This document shows, piece by piece, positions 7,593 through 14,209 of a DNA stretch of 35,614 bases. Source of the DNA: Planctomycetaceae bacterium (GTDB lineage Bacteria; Planctomycetota; UBA8742; UBA2392; JABWBM01); NCBI GenBank assembly GCA_013360495.1, contig JABWBM010000013.1, positions 1 through 35,614 of the forward strand, written 5' to 3'. The stretch's first letter is position 1; every line of letters begins with the position of its first letter. Below the pieces are notes generated by a model that saw only the letters and a program-made list of their open reading frames with translations, searched no databases and was not told where the DNA came from. The translations under genes were made by a program, and so were the position numbers.

Positions 7593-8369
7593 TTGTTCGG
7601 AATCTTTGCCATTTCGAAATCCGCGGCCAAAGATTGCGCTTTCCGCGGCTCCGTGATGCTCGTAATCGGCTTGATCGCTTTCGCGATGGTGGCGGCGAGA
7701 TTCACCGCCATCTACGCCTTCGGCGAAGAACTTAACCTGCTTCTCGAATTCGGGCTTTCGAACCTCACGCTGGGCGGCGCGTTGCTCGCAGTACTGTGCG
7801 CCGTGCCGGTGCAGCGCGTGCAGATGGTGAACGCGGCTGATCGCGTGTTGATGACGCGCGCGCTTGCGCCGGGCTGGCGCTTCATTGGGCGATGGCTTGG
7901 TGCGTGCGTGGTGATCGCGCTCGCTTTCGTCGTCTGGTCGCTGATCTTCGCTGGAGCGGTGATCTGGTTCGCCGACGCGGAACCGACACTTTTCACCATG
8001 ACCCGCGACACGACGGCGGAGCGCGAACTGAAAGCCATCGTCGTCCCCATCGTCCTCGTCTATCTGCAGACGGTATTGCTTGCTGGTGTCGCCACGGGCG
8101 TCGCATCGCGGGGTAGCTTGCTCGCCGCCGCTTCGAGCGTGACGTTCTTACTGGTGTTTGGGGTGCTGCTGCCCGATTGGGCAAGCGCCGACGACGCGGG
8201 ATTCGTGCTCGAGGGACTCGCGCTGATACTGCCCGACCTGCGGCTATCCTCCGTCGCCGAAACGCTCTATGGCGAAATCGATTCCGCCTCGTGGCTTATC
8301 GCTACTGCCCTCCAAGCCATCGGCTACGGGGCTCTCGGCGCGCTGGCGGGCGCTATCTTACACCGATGA
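7593..8369 (+). CDS. ABC-2-type transporter permease-like membrane protein
   Basis: An integral membrane protein with about six hydrophobic helices. The N-terminus IFAISKSAAKD...FRGSVMLV resembles ABC-2-type permeases, in which a short cytoplasmic amphipathic segment precedes helix 1. The apparent ATG at 7518 lies inside an inverted repeat, so TTG 7593 is chosen as the first start outside it that retains this segment; ATG 7656 is an alternative. No Shine-Dalgarno sequence decides between them. No ATPase gene adjoins it; the only ABC ATPase seen is at 34733-35416, 26 kb away on the other strand. Substrate is unknown, and other multi-pass families cannot be excluded. Confidence 0.6.
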   Translation: MFGIFAISKSAAKDCAFRGSVMLVIGLIAFAMVAARFTAIYAFGEELNLLLEFGLSNLTLGGALLAVLCAVPVQRVQMVNAADRVLMTRALAPGWRFIGRWLGACVVIALAFVVWSLIFAGAVIWFADAEPTLFTMTRDTTAERELKAIVVPIVLVYLQTVLLAGVATGVASRGSLLAAASSVTFLLVFGVLLPDWASADDAGFVLEGLALILPDLRLSSVAETLYGEIDSASWLIATALQAIGYGALGALAGAILHR

Positions 8370-8412
8370 ATTAACGATATCCAAGTTCCACAATTTTATC
8401 GAATATGCATCC

Positions 8413-8601
8413 TTAATCGAGCCCCTCAAGATTACCCACGACTTCATTCGTAGCACATTCTGAAGCCATTTGAGCGATACCTTCACCGATACGGTAATAA
8501 TTGCTCTTAGTCTGGCTTGCCCGTTGGGAAATGTCAGCGGAGTAAAATTCAGAATACTCTTTAAGCGTTTTAAATACTTTGGGTTGGTTCGTCTTGGCCA
8601 T
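8413..8601 (-). CDS. Small protein overlapping the proteasome-like gene
   Basis: A 62-aa soluble protein rich in Ser, Gln, Lys and Glu, probably helical, and not recognised. AGAAGGA precedes the ATG by about nine bases. Its first 32 bases overlap the end of the proteasome-like gene on the same strand, so it is probably translationally coupled to it and expressed with it. Both lie in DNA visibly richer in A+T than the neighbouring genes. It could be a partner, inhibitor or substrate of the upstream Ntn-hydrolase-like protein; this is inferred only from position. Confidence 0.65.
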   Translation of the reverse strand: MAKTNQPKVFKTLKEYSEFYSADISQRASQTKSNYYRIGEGIAQMASECATNEVVGNLEGLD

Positions 8602-9910
8602 ACTGAACGTTCCTTCTGAAATAGTTATGAAAGAAATGGTGGTTTAATTCTTGCTGGAAATAATGCTTTCGTTTTATCCAAATAAACCCATCACCCTGTG
8701 TAATAACGGCCACATCAATCGGCCCTCCAACTGTCTCCGCTTCCATCGTAACCTGTTTTCGGAACGATACTAGATTCACCAGAGTCTCTGCCATTGCCGC
8801 CAATTCCCCTTTATTTAAAAACTCGGTGGCTCTAACAACGGGGTCTATGTAATGAATTTTTTGCAGTTCGGCAAATCGTCCAAAAGCAGCATCAGTTGCC
8901 CCTGCACACATGTCCTCCGCAATTTTTCGTAGATCCTGTGCTTGGACTGTGGAAAGGCTTAACCTTCCAACGGCAGCTTCCACAAGCTTTTCTGGAAGAT
9001 TGGACGTCATGATGGTCCGAAATGTTTTGTCCAAAAACTTGTTAAGGGTTGGACCAATACCTCTCATGAATGTGTGAACATCATCCGATTGAGCGAATGG
9101 AACAATCGCAGCGCCCATCATGTCAGTGATCGCCTGCTCGTCCACTTGGCGTTTAACTGTGCGTCCGGCTAATACCGCCGCTACGTCAAAACTCTTATAG
9201 CTCGGATAGAGGCTCTTGGAACCAAACCCCGCAATCACGATCCCAGATTGATTTTTGCGCCCAACAGAAGCCGCAACTATAGCAATGGTAAGCAGTTTTT
9301 GCTGCGCTTGCACACTAAGGGGATGCTTTTCGAAAACCTCCTTGGCCACACCCTCTACAGCTTCTTTATACTTCTCTTGAAGACTGGAGCGCTCCACGTT
9401 TGTAAAAACGGACTGTTCTTTTATTTTGTCGAATTCTTCCCAGCGCTGATTCACCAAAGTGTCCAATTTGTTGCTTATGTCGAGTTCTGTAAGCACTCGT
9501 CCCGCTTCTAATTCGGCAGTAACCCATGTATCTAATTCCTTCCGAATTGATCGAAATAGTGGTTCTGCGTTGCCACGAATCACATACCGATCTTGCACTT
9601 CTTGGCTTACTTCAAACCTATCAAGGAAGCTAAAGAAGTGGGAACAGTAGTCATCAAGTGACGGGTATTCAGTACCGCCGAGAGAACGCCTGAAAATCTT
9701 TATGATCGATTCCCATGGGACACCAAGGAGGCTTCCATTGCCGTATATCATTAGCCCAACAGGAGCATATTTTGAAAGAGCAAATAGCTTGTTAGCGCTA
9801 TTGAGAACCTTGTAACTTTTCCCCTGAGAGCTGGGCACGGCAATAGTTACCGCGCTATCTGCTGCCATGGCAATGGCATGCTTATTCATGACTGCAATTT
9901 CGGTTGTCAT
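8570..9910 (-). CDS. Proteasome-like Ntn-hydrolase family protein of unknown role
   Basis: A 446-aa protein whose first ~60 residues resemble proteasome beta/HslV subunits. It starts MTTEIAV; removal of Met would expose Thr2 as nucleophile. Asp18 in MAADS lies exactly at the Asp17 position of mature proteasome beta, and K41 in NKLFAL is the best match for catalytic Lys33. GLMIYGNGSL then mimics the beta-subunit core strand and Gly turn. The remaining ~350 residues are mostly helical and extend well beyond the ~200-aa beta subunit. There is no alpha subunit, HslU or Mpa-type ATPase nearby. Lower GC than its neighbours suggests horizontal acquisition. It overlaps a 62-aa gene. Fold assignment is inference from motif spacing; peptidase activity is unproven. 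Confidence 0.75.
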   Translation of the reverse strand: MTTEIAVMNKHAIAMAADSAVTIAVPSSQGKSYKVLNSANKLFALSKYAPVGLMIYGNGSLLGVPWESIIKIFRRSLGGTEYPSLDDYCSHFFSFLDRFEVSQEVQDRYVIRGNAEPLFRSIRKELDTWVTAELEAGRVLTELDISNKLDTLVNQRWEEFDKIKEQSVFTNVERSSLQEKYKEAVEGVAKEVFEKHPLSVQAQQKLLTIAIVAASVGRKNQSGIVIAGFGSKSLYPSYKSFDVAAVLAGRTVKRQVDEQAITDMMGAAIVPFAQSDDVHTFMRGIGPTLNKFLDKTFRTIMTSNLPEKLVEAAVGRLSLSTVQAQDLRKIAEDMCAGATDAAFGRFAELQKIHYIDPVVRATEFLNKGELAAMAETLVNLVSFRKQVTMEAETVGGPIDVAVITQGDGFIWIKRKHYFQQELNHHFFHNYFRRNVQYGQDEPTQSI

Positions 9911-10058
9911 CCGTCACCCAATATTTGCTATTGCCATGAGTCAACCCAACTCGCCCGCTCCGAAGCTGGATGTTAGAACGATCCAATCGCTATGCAACGG
10001 ACCTGATGACTGGCGTCGTTGATTATTCGTATTGCCATCAATGAATGGTCCGCACCCC

Positions 10059-10230
10059 CTACGCCTTCGCCACAACCTTGTCCTGATCGGCGAGCATGTT
10101 GAGCAGCGTTTGCTGGGCGATGACGCAGGCGTCGCTGCCGGCGTCGATCTTGACGTATGAACCATCGGGGCGCAGTATCCCACGCCTGTTTGTTGTCCTT
10201 GAAGAACGACAACACTTCCTCGGCGCGCTC
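10059..10230 (-). pseudogene. ppk: 3' remnant of polyphosphate kinase 1
   Basis: Reading the minus strand gives ERAEEVLSFFKDNKQAW and then, after a one-base frame change near 10177 (an extra T), ELRPDGSYVK...VVAKA and a stop. The joined DNxQAWELRPDGSYV is the characteristic C-terminal end of PPK1, which makes polyphosphate from ATP. Only about 55 residues remain of an enzyme of roughly 700 residues, and a stop codon lies directly upstream at 10234-10236, so this is a decayed fragment left by a deletion. The upstream neighbour is the FliN-like gene, unrelated in function. Confidence 0.75.
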
Positions 10231-10275
10231 TAATCAGCGCCGCGGTTCGTTCCGGATTTCAGGGTTTGGCGGAAT

Positions 10276-10554
10276 CTACCCGAGGGCGCGAATGGTGTCT
10301 TCGCGGGGTTTCATTTCCTTGATCTGGATGCCGAAGTTTTCGTTCACCTTCACTGCCACGCCCGAGCCGATCTTGCGGCCATTGGCAAGCAGGTCGAGGG
10401 GCTCTTCGTATTGCTTGTCGAAGGTGATCACCGTGCCCGGCGCGAGGTCGACGATGTCCTCGACGTTCATCGTCTTTTCGGCGAGCAACACCGCAATCGG
10501 CACATCAAGCTTGAGGACGTGCTTCACGTCAACGTGTTTTCCATCTGCGGCCAT
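10276..10554 (-). CDS. fliN: FliN/SpoA-domain flagellar motor switch-like protein
   Basis: A 92-aa protein consisting of a SpoA (surface presentation of antigens) domain. LDVPIAVLLAEKTMNVED (about 16-33), LxPGTVI and EPLDLLANGRKIGSGVAVKVNENFGIQI follow the FliN pattern closely. FliN forms the lower C-ring of the flagellar motor with FliM and FliG, and related SpoA proteins serve type III secretion. It is on the short side for FliN, lacking the long N-terminal extension. No other flagellar gene is in the window, so it is an isolated gene. There is no strong ribosome site before the ATG. A Maf-like glycosyltransferase at 14210 is the only other possible link to motility. Confidence 0.82.
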   Translation of the reverse strand: MAADGKHVDVKHVLKLDVPIAVLLAEKTMNVEDIVDLAPGTVITFDKQYEEPLDLLANGRKIGSGVAVKVNENFGIQIKEMKPREDTIRALG

Positions 10555-10784
10555 ACCGCTAGTCTACGGCTTCGCGGGGACGGCCGCAAGGAAAGAATGG
10601 CGCGGGACACGTCACGCGCAAAGTCTTTCAGGGAATGGCCTCGGCTCGTGATGTCACCGGTTCGCCATTCGGCTTTTTGATTCGTTCCTGCACTTGGCGC
10701 GCCTTGTTGTTTTCTGTCGGCTCCCCGGGAACCACCGCAGCATACTCGCGTCATGAACTCCCCTGCCACTTTCCAAACGCCATG

Positions 10785-10813
10785 TGGATATGAGTCGTGA
10801 CGCGTGATATACT
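10785..10813 (+). promoter_or_regulatory. Sigma70-type promoter with extended -10, upstream of tRNA-Asn
   Basis: TGGATA at 10785-10790 (4 of 6 to TTGACA), an exact 17-base spacer, and TATACT at 10808-10813 preceded by TGA, i.e. an extended -10. Transcription should start near 10820, three bases before an ATG. The promoter points toward the terminator at 10912 and tRNA-Asn at 11005. Confidence 0.6.
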
Positions 10814-10822
10814 TCGCCAACT

Positions 10823-10879
10823 ATGACCAGCCACGCGGCCAATAATAATCCGAATCCTGCCCGGCCTTGGGCGCGGTGA
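10823..10879 (+). CDS. Asn-rich 18-codon putative leader peptide
   Basis: An 18-codon ORF (MTSHAANNNPNPARPWAR) with three consecutive Asn codons (AAT AAT AAT) and a fourth after one Pro codon. It begins about three bases after the predicted transcription start, so it would be translated leaderless; there is no Shine-Dalgarno sequence. It lies between a promoter and an intrinsic terminator, with tRNA-Asn(GTT) downstream. Classical amino-acid leader peptides have this layout: the ribosome stalls at the codons of the scarce amino acid and so changes RNA folding. Translation is not proven; the ORF could instead be a chance feature of a small terminated RNA. Confidence 0.4.
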   Translation: MTSHAANNNPNPARPWAR

Positions 10880-10918
10880 CGGTTGTTGTTGCACGTGAAT
10901 ACAACCTGCCCCCCGCCC
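10869..10918 (+). promoter_or_regulatory. Candidate antiterminator pairing of the Asn leader
   Basis: GGGCGCGG at 10869-10876, covering the last codons of the leader ORF, can pair with CCCCGCCC at 10911-10918 (seven of eight positions). This sequesters the 5' arm of the terminator. Between them GGTTGT (10881-10886) pairs with ACAACC (10901-10906). A ribosome stalled at the Asn codons would leave the first arm free; one that reaches the stop would cover it and let the terminator form. This is inferred from base pairing only. Confidence 0.4.
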
Positions 10919-10935
10919 GAAAAGGCGGGTTTTTT
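10912..10935 (+). terminator. Intrinsic terminator / attenuator upstream of tRNA-Asn
   Basis: A 6-bp all-GC stem CCCGCC/GGCGGG (10912-10917 and 10924-10929) with loop CGAAAA and six T's immediately after. This is a strong rho-independent terminator on the plus strand. No plus-strand gene longer than the 18-codon ORF precedes it for over 2 kb, so it must end the short transcript from the promoter at 10785, either as a small RNA of about 115 nt or as an attenuator before tRNA-Asn, 70 bases downstream. Confidence 0.8.
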
Positions 10936-11004
10936 GTTGCATGGAGTGTCTTGGGAAGAGGAGGAATGACTTGTGAATGAGGTTTGACCGGCGCTGAAAC
11001 ACGC

Positions 11005-11080
11005 AGGGGTGTAGCTCAATTGGTAGAGCACCGCACTGTTAATGCGGTGGTTGGTGGTTCGATCCCATCCGCCCCTGCCA
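11005..11080 (+). tRNA. tRNA-Asn (anticodon GTT)
   Basis: A 76-nt tRNA including an encoded CCA end. The acceptor stem pairs AGGGGTG with CGCCCCT (one G-U), with discriminator G and CCA at 11078-11080. The D arm carries AGCTCAATTGGTAGAGC. The anticodon stem CCGCA/TGCGG holds loop CTGTTAA with anticodon GTT at 11038-11040. The T arm is GGTGG-TTCGATC-CCATC. It decodes AAC/AAU, the codons enriched in the micro-ORF upstream. A truncated transposase gene follows about 150 bases downstream. Confidence 0.96.
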
Positions 11081-11085
11081 CTCTT

Positions 11086-11133
11086 CAAGCCCATGAGGAA
11101 TAAGGCCTTTCAGCCGACGACCTCAAGGGCTTG
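11086..11133 (+). terminator. Hairpin downstream of tRNA-Asn
   Basis: CAAGCCCATGAGG (11086-11098) pairs with CCTCAAGGGCTTG (11121-11133) with one mismatch, looping 22 bases. It begins six bases after the tRNA end. Only three T's follow (CCCGTTT), so it is either a weak terminator of the tRNA transcript or a processing structure. Confidence 0.4.
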
Positions 11134-11234
11134 CCCGTTTAGCCTAGAGTTTCGCAATTTTTAGATGGTGGTTGGGGGTGATTCCGTGTGCTGGTTTCGT
11201 GTCAAGCAAGAACCATTACCCGGAGGTCGCCCCG

Positions 11235-11921
11235 ATGCAAAGTCTGCGAACAATAACCGATCTTGTCCACGCTTTTCGCGGTGAATTCAGCGCGCCGAGC
11301 TTCAATAACTTCTCAACGCTGTTACTGGCATGGATCATGATGCCGCTCAAACGCACGGTGACCGGACTGGTTCGCTGTCCGCTGAGGGGAAGCGGCTCTC
11401 GCAGCCAAGGCAAACACTTCTCGGTCTTTCACCGCTTCTTCAGCCGCGTGCGCTGGGAACTCAACGACCTTGGCCGGGTGGTGGTCGGTCTCTTCGATGC
11501 CTTCATCCCAAAGGATGTCACCCTGATTGTCGATGACACGTTATGCCGTCGTTCCGGCCCGCGCATCCTCGGTGCAGGGATGTTCCACGATCCGCTCACC
11601 TCGTCCAGCAGCAGCAAGCGCGTCTGCTTTTCTTTCGGGTTGAACTTCGTCGTGCTCTCGTTGTGGATTCCGGCCTCGTTCTGCCACTCCGGCGGCATCG
11701 CCGTTCCCATCCTTTTCCGTCTCTATCGCAGCAAGCGCACCTGCCCGGACCACCTGCATCAGAAACGCACCGCGCTCGCTCTCGAACTTCTGCGCATGGC
11801 GCTTCCCTGGTTCAAAGACCGGAAGATCACGGTGCTCGGCGACGCCGAATACGCCTGCCGGACGCTGCTTGAAGGTCTACCCTCGGATGTCGGCATGATC
11901 GGCCCGTTCGGACGCCCATAG
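11235..11921 (+). pseudogene. Truncated DDE-superfamily transposase (IS701/IS4-like)
   Basis: The start MQSLRTITDL with a GGAGG ribosome site, followed by FSAPSFNNFSTLLLAW...KRTVTGLVR, is the usual N-terminus of DDE_5-type transposases. VDDTLCRRSGPRILGAG (100-116) holds the first catalytic Asp and LGDAEYACRTLL (202-213) the second. The frame ends at residue 228, before the region where the third acidic residue and about 200 more residues should be. The sequence after the stop does not look like the missing part. No inverted ends are evident. This is an inactive fragment of an insertion sequence next to a tRNA gene. Confidence 0.8.
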
Positions 11922-12003
11922 AGGCTCGTGCGTATGTCGACGAGGTCATCGCCTATGAATCGCGCTATCCGGAAACCTACCTTTATTTTTGAGTGGTTGG
12001 TGC

Positions 12004-13893
12004 CTAACGGGGTGGTTTGCGGCGCTCATCATCACGTCGTCGATCGTTTTCCCGCTCATTGTCGTCGGCCCTTTTTCGAAGCTCTTCTTTGAGCCGGTTG
12101 TTGGTTAGGACGTTCTCAAGAATCTTTTCTTGCTCGTCGTTGAAGATACCACGGAGATTTGATTCCAGGTTTTCGTTGATTGTCTTGGTTTCCCTTTCGA
12201 TCCGGGTCATATATTCGCCAACGCTTTCTTGTTGTTCTTTCGGGATTTCATATTCGACGCGCAGTATGTGCTCCCGGTAGCGCTCGAACAAGCTTTTGAT
12301 ACTTTGATTCTGCTCGGGTGTCAGCGCAAGCGCGCTGGCGAAGTGGAGATGCACCAAGCCGCTGAACAGTTCCAGTTGTTTGGTGCGGTGTTTTCGCGCG
12401 TCTTCTTTTTTGATGTCGGGCTTTTTCACGATGTCAAAGGGAGCGATTGGCCAAGTTCCAAAAATCATGTCCCGGCCCTTCACGCGGTCACCGACGTGGG
12501 TCTCCGAAGGCGTATTGTCCACCGGTCCGGTATTTGCCGCCGGAGGTTCGGCGTTGTTCGCCAGAGGCTGATTCTCCAGTACGGGTTGGTTCGTTGGGGC
12601 AGGAGGATTCCCTTGCGCTTGCGTGGGGCCGGATTTTTTTTGTTGGTCTTTGTCGTCTCCAAGAGCAATGGCGAGAACGATCACGATCAGCACAAGCGCC
12701 CCTGCGCCAATGCCTCCGTAGAGGGCCAACTTTCGCTTGTCGCTCAGGACTGAACCGGCGGCAGCAGCCGGCTTCGCGGCTCCGGACTTTACCTCGTCGA
12801 TCATGGTATCGAGGTAGTCCACCACATCGTCGAGCGGGAAGCGCGCGTCAGGATCCTTGCTACACATGCCGTTGATCAGGTTGCGGGCATCCGCCGGATA
12901 CTGGCCGAAGTGCTCCTCTGGGAAGGTCATCTCGTTGTTGACGAGTTGATAGATGACGGCTGTCGGCGACGTCGCGTTGAACGGCACAGTACCCGTCAAC
13001 ATGTGATAGAGCGACACACCAAGCGAATAGGTATCTGTGCGTCCATCAATGTTGGCCGCTCCCTCCGCCTGCTCGGGGCTCATGTAATGGGGCGTACCGA
13101 GGATCTGGCCCGACATCGTCATGTGCTGCTGGTCTTCCGCGAGTTTAGCGAGCCCAAAGTCCGCCACCTTGATCTTCTGCCCGTCTTTGCTGACGAGGAT
13201 GTTGTGCGGTTTGATGTCGCGGTGCACGATCCCCTGCTTGTGGGCATAGCGCAAGGCGTCGGCGGCCGCGCGCGTGATCGTGAGCGCCTGCATCAGAGGG
13301 ATCTTGCCCTGCGCGCGGATCATCGAAGAAATATCCTGTCCGTCGACGTAGTCCATCACGAGATAGTTGACGCCGCTCTGCTCGTCCACGCGCAGCACGC
13401 GCACGACGTTGGGGTGATCGAGCTTCGCGACGGCGCGCGCTTCCCTCAGAAAGCGCTCGAAGAAGTCGCGCTCGTTGGCGAAGTGTTGGGGCAGCACCTT
13501 CACCGCCACGTTGATGTCGAGGTTCTCGTCATGGCCAAGGAACACTTGCCCCATGCCGCCCTGACCGAGCTTCTTGATGATCTTGACGGGACCGAGGTAC
13601 TGGCCGATCAGGCTCGCGTTGGGATCAAGGGCGGGGAAGCGGCCGCTGCCGCTTGTGCGCATTTTATTGCTTGGTTTTGGCGTCGGCGCCGGCGTCGGCG
13701 AAAACAGGGTTTTATCGTCGTCGTCTGCTTTGTTCGCCATTGCTTTGCTCGCCGAAATCGCCTTGCCGTTGTCTGCGCCGTGGGCGCTCCTTGCTCCGCT
13801 TTGCGCGGAGAGCTGCCCTCTTCTGGCTGCTGGTTGAGCCAGCGTTCTGTCGGGGTCGCCGACCGGTACATGAGTATAGCGCGGCGTCGTCAT
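12004..13893 (-). CDS. Transmembrane Ser/Thr protein kinase with LTxxQ-like outer domain
   Basis: A 629-aa receptor-type kinase. The N-terminus is Pro/Ser-rich and disordered. The kinase domain (about 100-365) is complete: GQGGMG loop (111-116), K132 in VAVKVL, HRDIKPHN with D226, DFG (245-247), SPEQ (272-275), DxYSLG. A single transmembrane helix (about 390-411) and a Pro/Asn-rich linker follow. The last ~140 residues are helical and contain LTPEQNQSIKSLFERY, resembling the LTxxQ motif of CpxP/Spy periplasmic proteins, so the outer domain may sense envelope state. The tail ends in a highly charged Arg/Asp/Glu run. Start is uncertain: ATG 13740 (MANKADDDD) is an alternative with better composition. 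Confidence 0.9.
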   Translation of the reverse strand: MTTPRYTHVPVGDPDRTLAQPAARRGQLSAQSGARSAHGADNGKAISASKAMANKADDDDKTLFSPTPAPTPKPSNKMRTSGSGRFPALDPNASLIGQYLGPVKIIKKLGQGGMGQVFLGHDENLDINVAVKVLPQHFANERDFFERFLREARAVAKLDHPNVVRVLRVDEQSGVNYLVMDYVDGQDISSMIRAQGKIPLMQALTITRAAADALRYAHKQGIVHRDIKPHNILVSKDGQKIKVADFGLAKLAEDQQHMTMSGQILGTPHYMSPEQAEGAANIDGRTDTYSLGVSLYHMLTGTVPFNATSPTAVIYQLVNNEMTFPEEHFGQYPADARNLINGMCSKDPDARFPLDDVVDYLDTMIDEVKSGAAKPAAAAGSVLSDKRKLALYGGIGAGALVLIVIVLAIALGDDKDQQKKSGPTQAQGNPPAPTNQPVLENQPLANNAEPPAANTGPVDNTPSETHVGDRVKGRDMIFGTWPIAPFDIVKKPDIKKEDARKHRTKQLELFSGLVHLHFASALALTPEQNQSIKSLFERYREHILRVEYEIPKEQQESVGEYMTRIERETKTINENLESNLRGIFNDEQEKILENVLTNNRLKEELRKRADDNERENDRRRDDERRKPPR

Positions 13894-14209
13894 GGCTTAC
13901 AGTTCGGGCTACGGACAAGGGGAACATATGTCTCTAACGATTTGTGCGATTTTTGATAACGGGATTTATGGGCGGGATCAGCCAGCGCGGTCAATTCCAT
14001 TGCTACGGCTCATTTCTTCACCTATCGTCCTCGCGTCATGGAGCATGGGTAGCGGTCCGCCGGGTGTTTCGCTGTACTCACCGGAAGTATCACACGACAA
14101 AGACTCCATTCGCGCAGCCGTGCGCTGTTAAGTGTTGAGGCGGTAAAGACTTCGCGCGATTCGGTCTACCCCGCTGATGGAACTCTGGGAATACGCGAGC
14201 GCGATCATC
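13894..14209. other. Divergent intergenic region, no gene seen
   Basis: Lies between the divergent kinase and glycosyltransferase genes and must hold both promoters. I see no clear -35/-10 pair, no strong hairpin with T-tract and no convincing ORF. If the glycosyltransferase begins at ATG 14177, the gap is 283 bases. Confidence 0.4.

Noticed and set aside
10654-11094. 146-aa minus-strand ORF containing RTTNHRINSAVLYQLSYTPA
   Set aside because: This is the classic artefact of translating a tRNA gene antisense; the region is tRNA-Asn and its leader.
12910-13956. 348-aa plus-strand ORF
   Set aside because: Antisense of the Ser/Thr kinase domain; the minus frame has every kinase motif.
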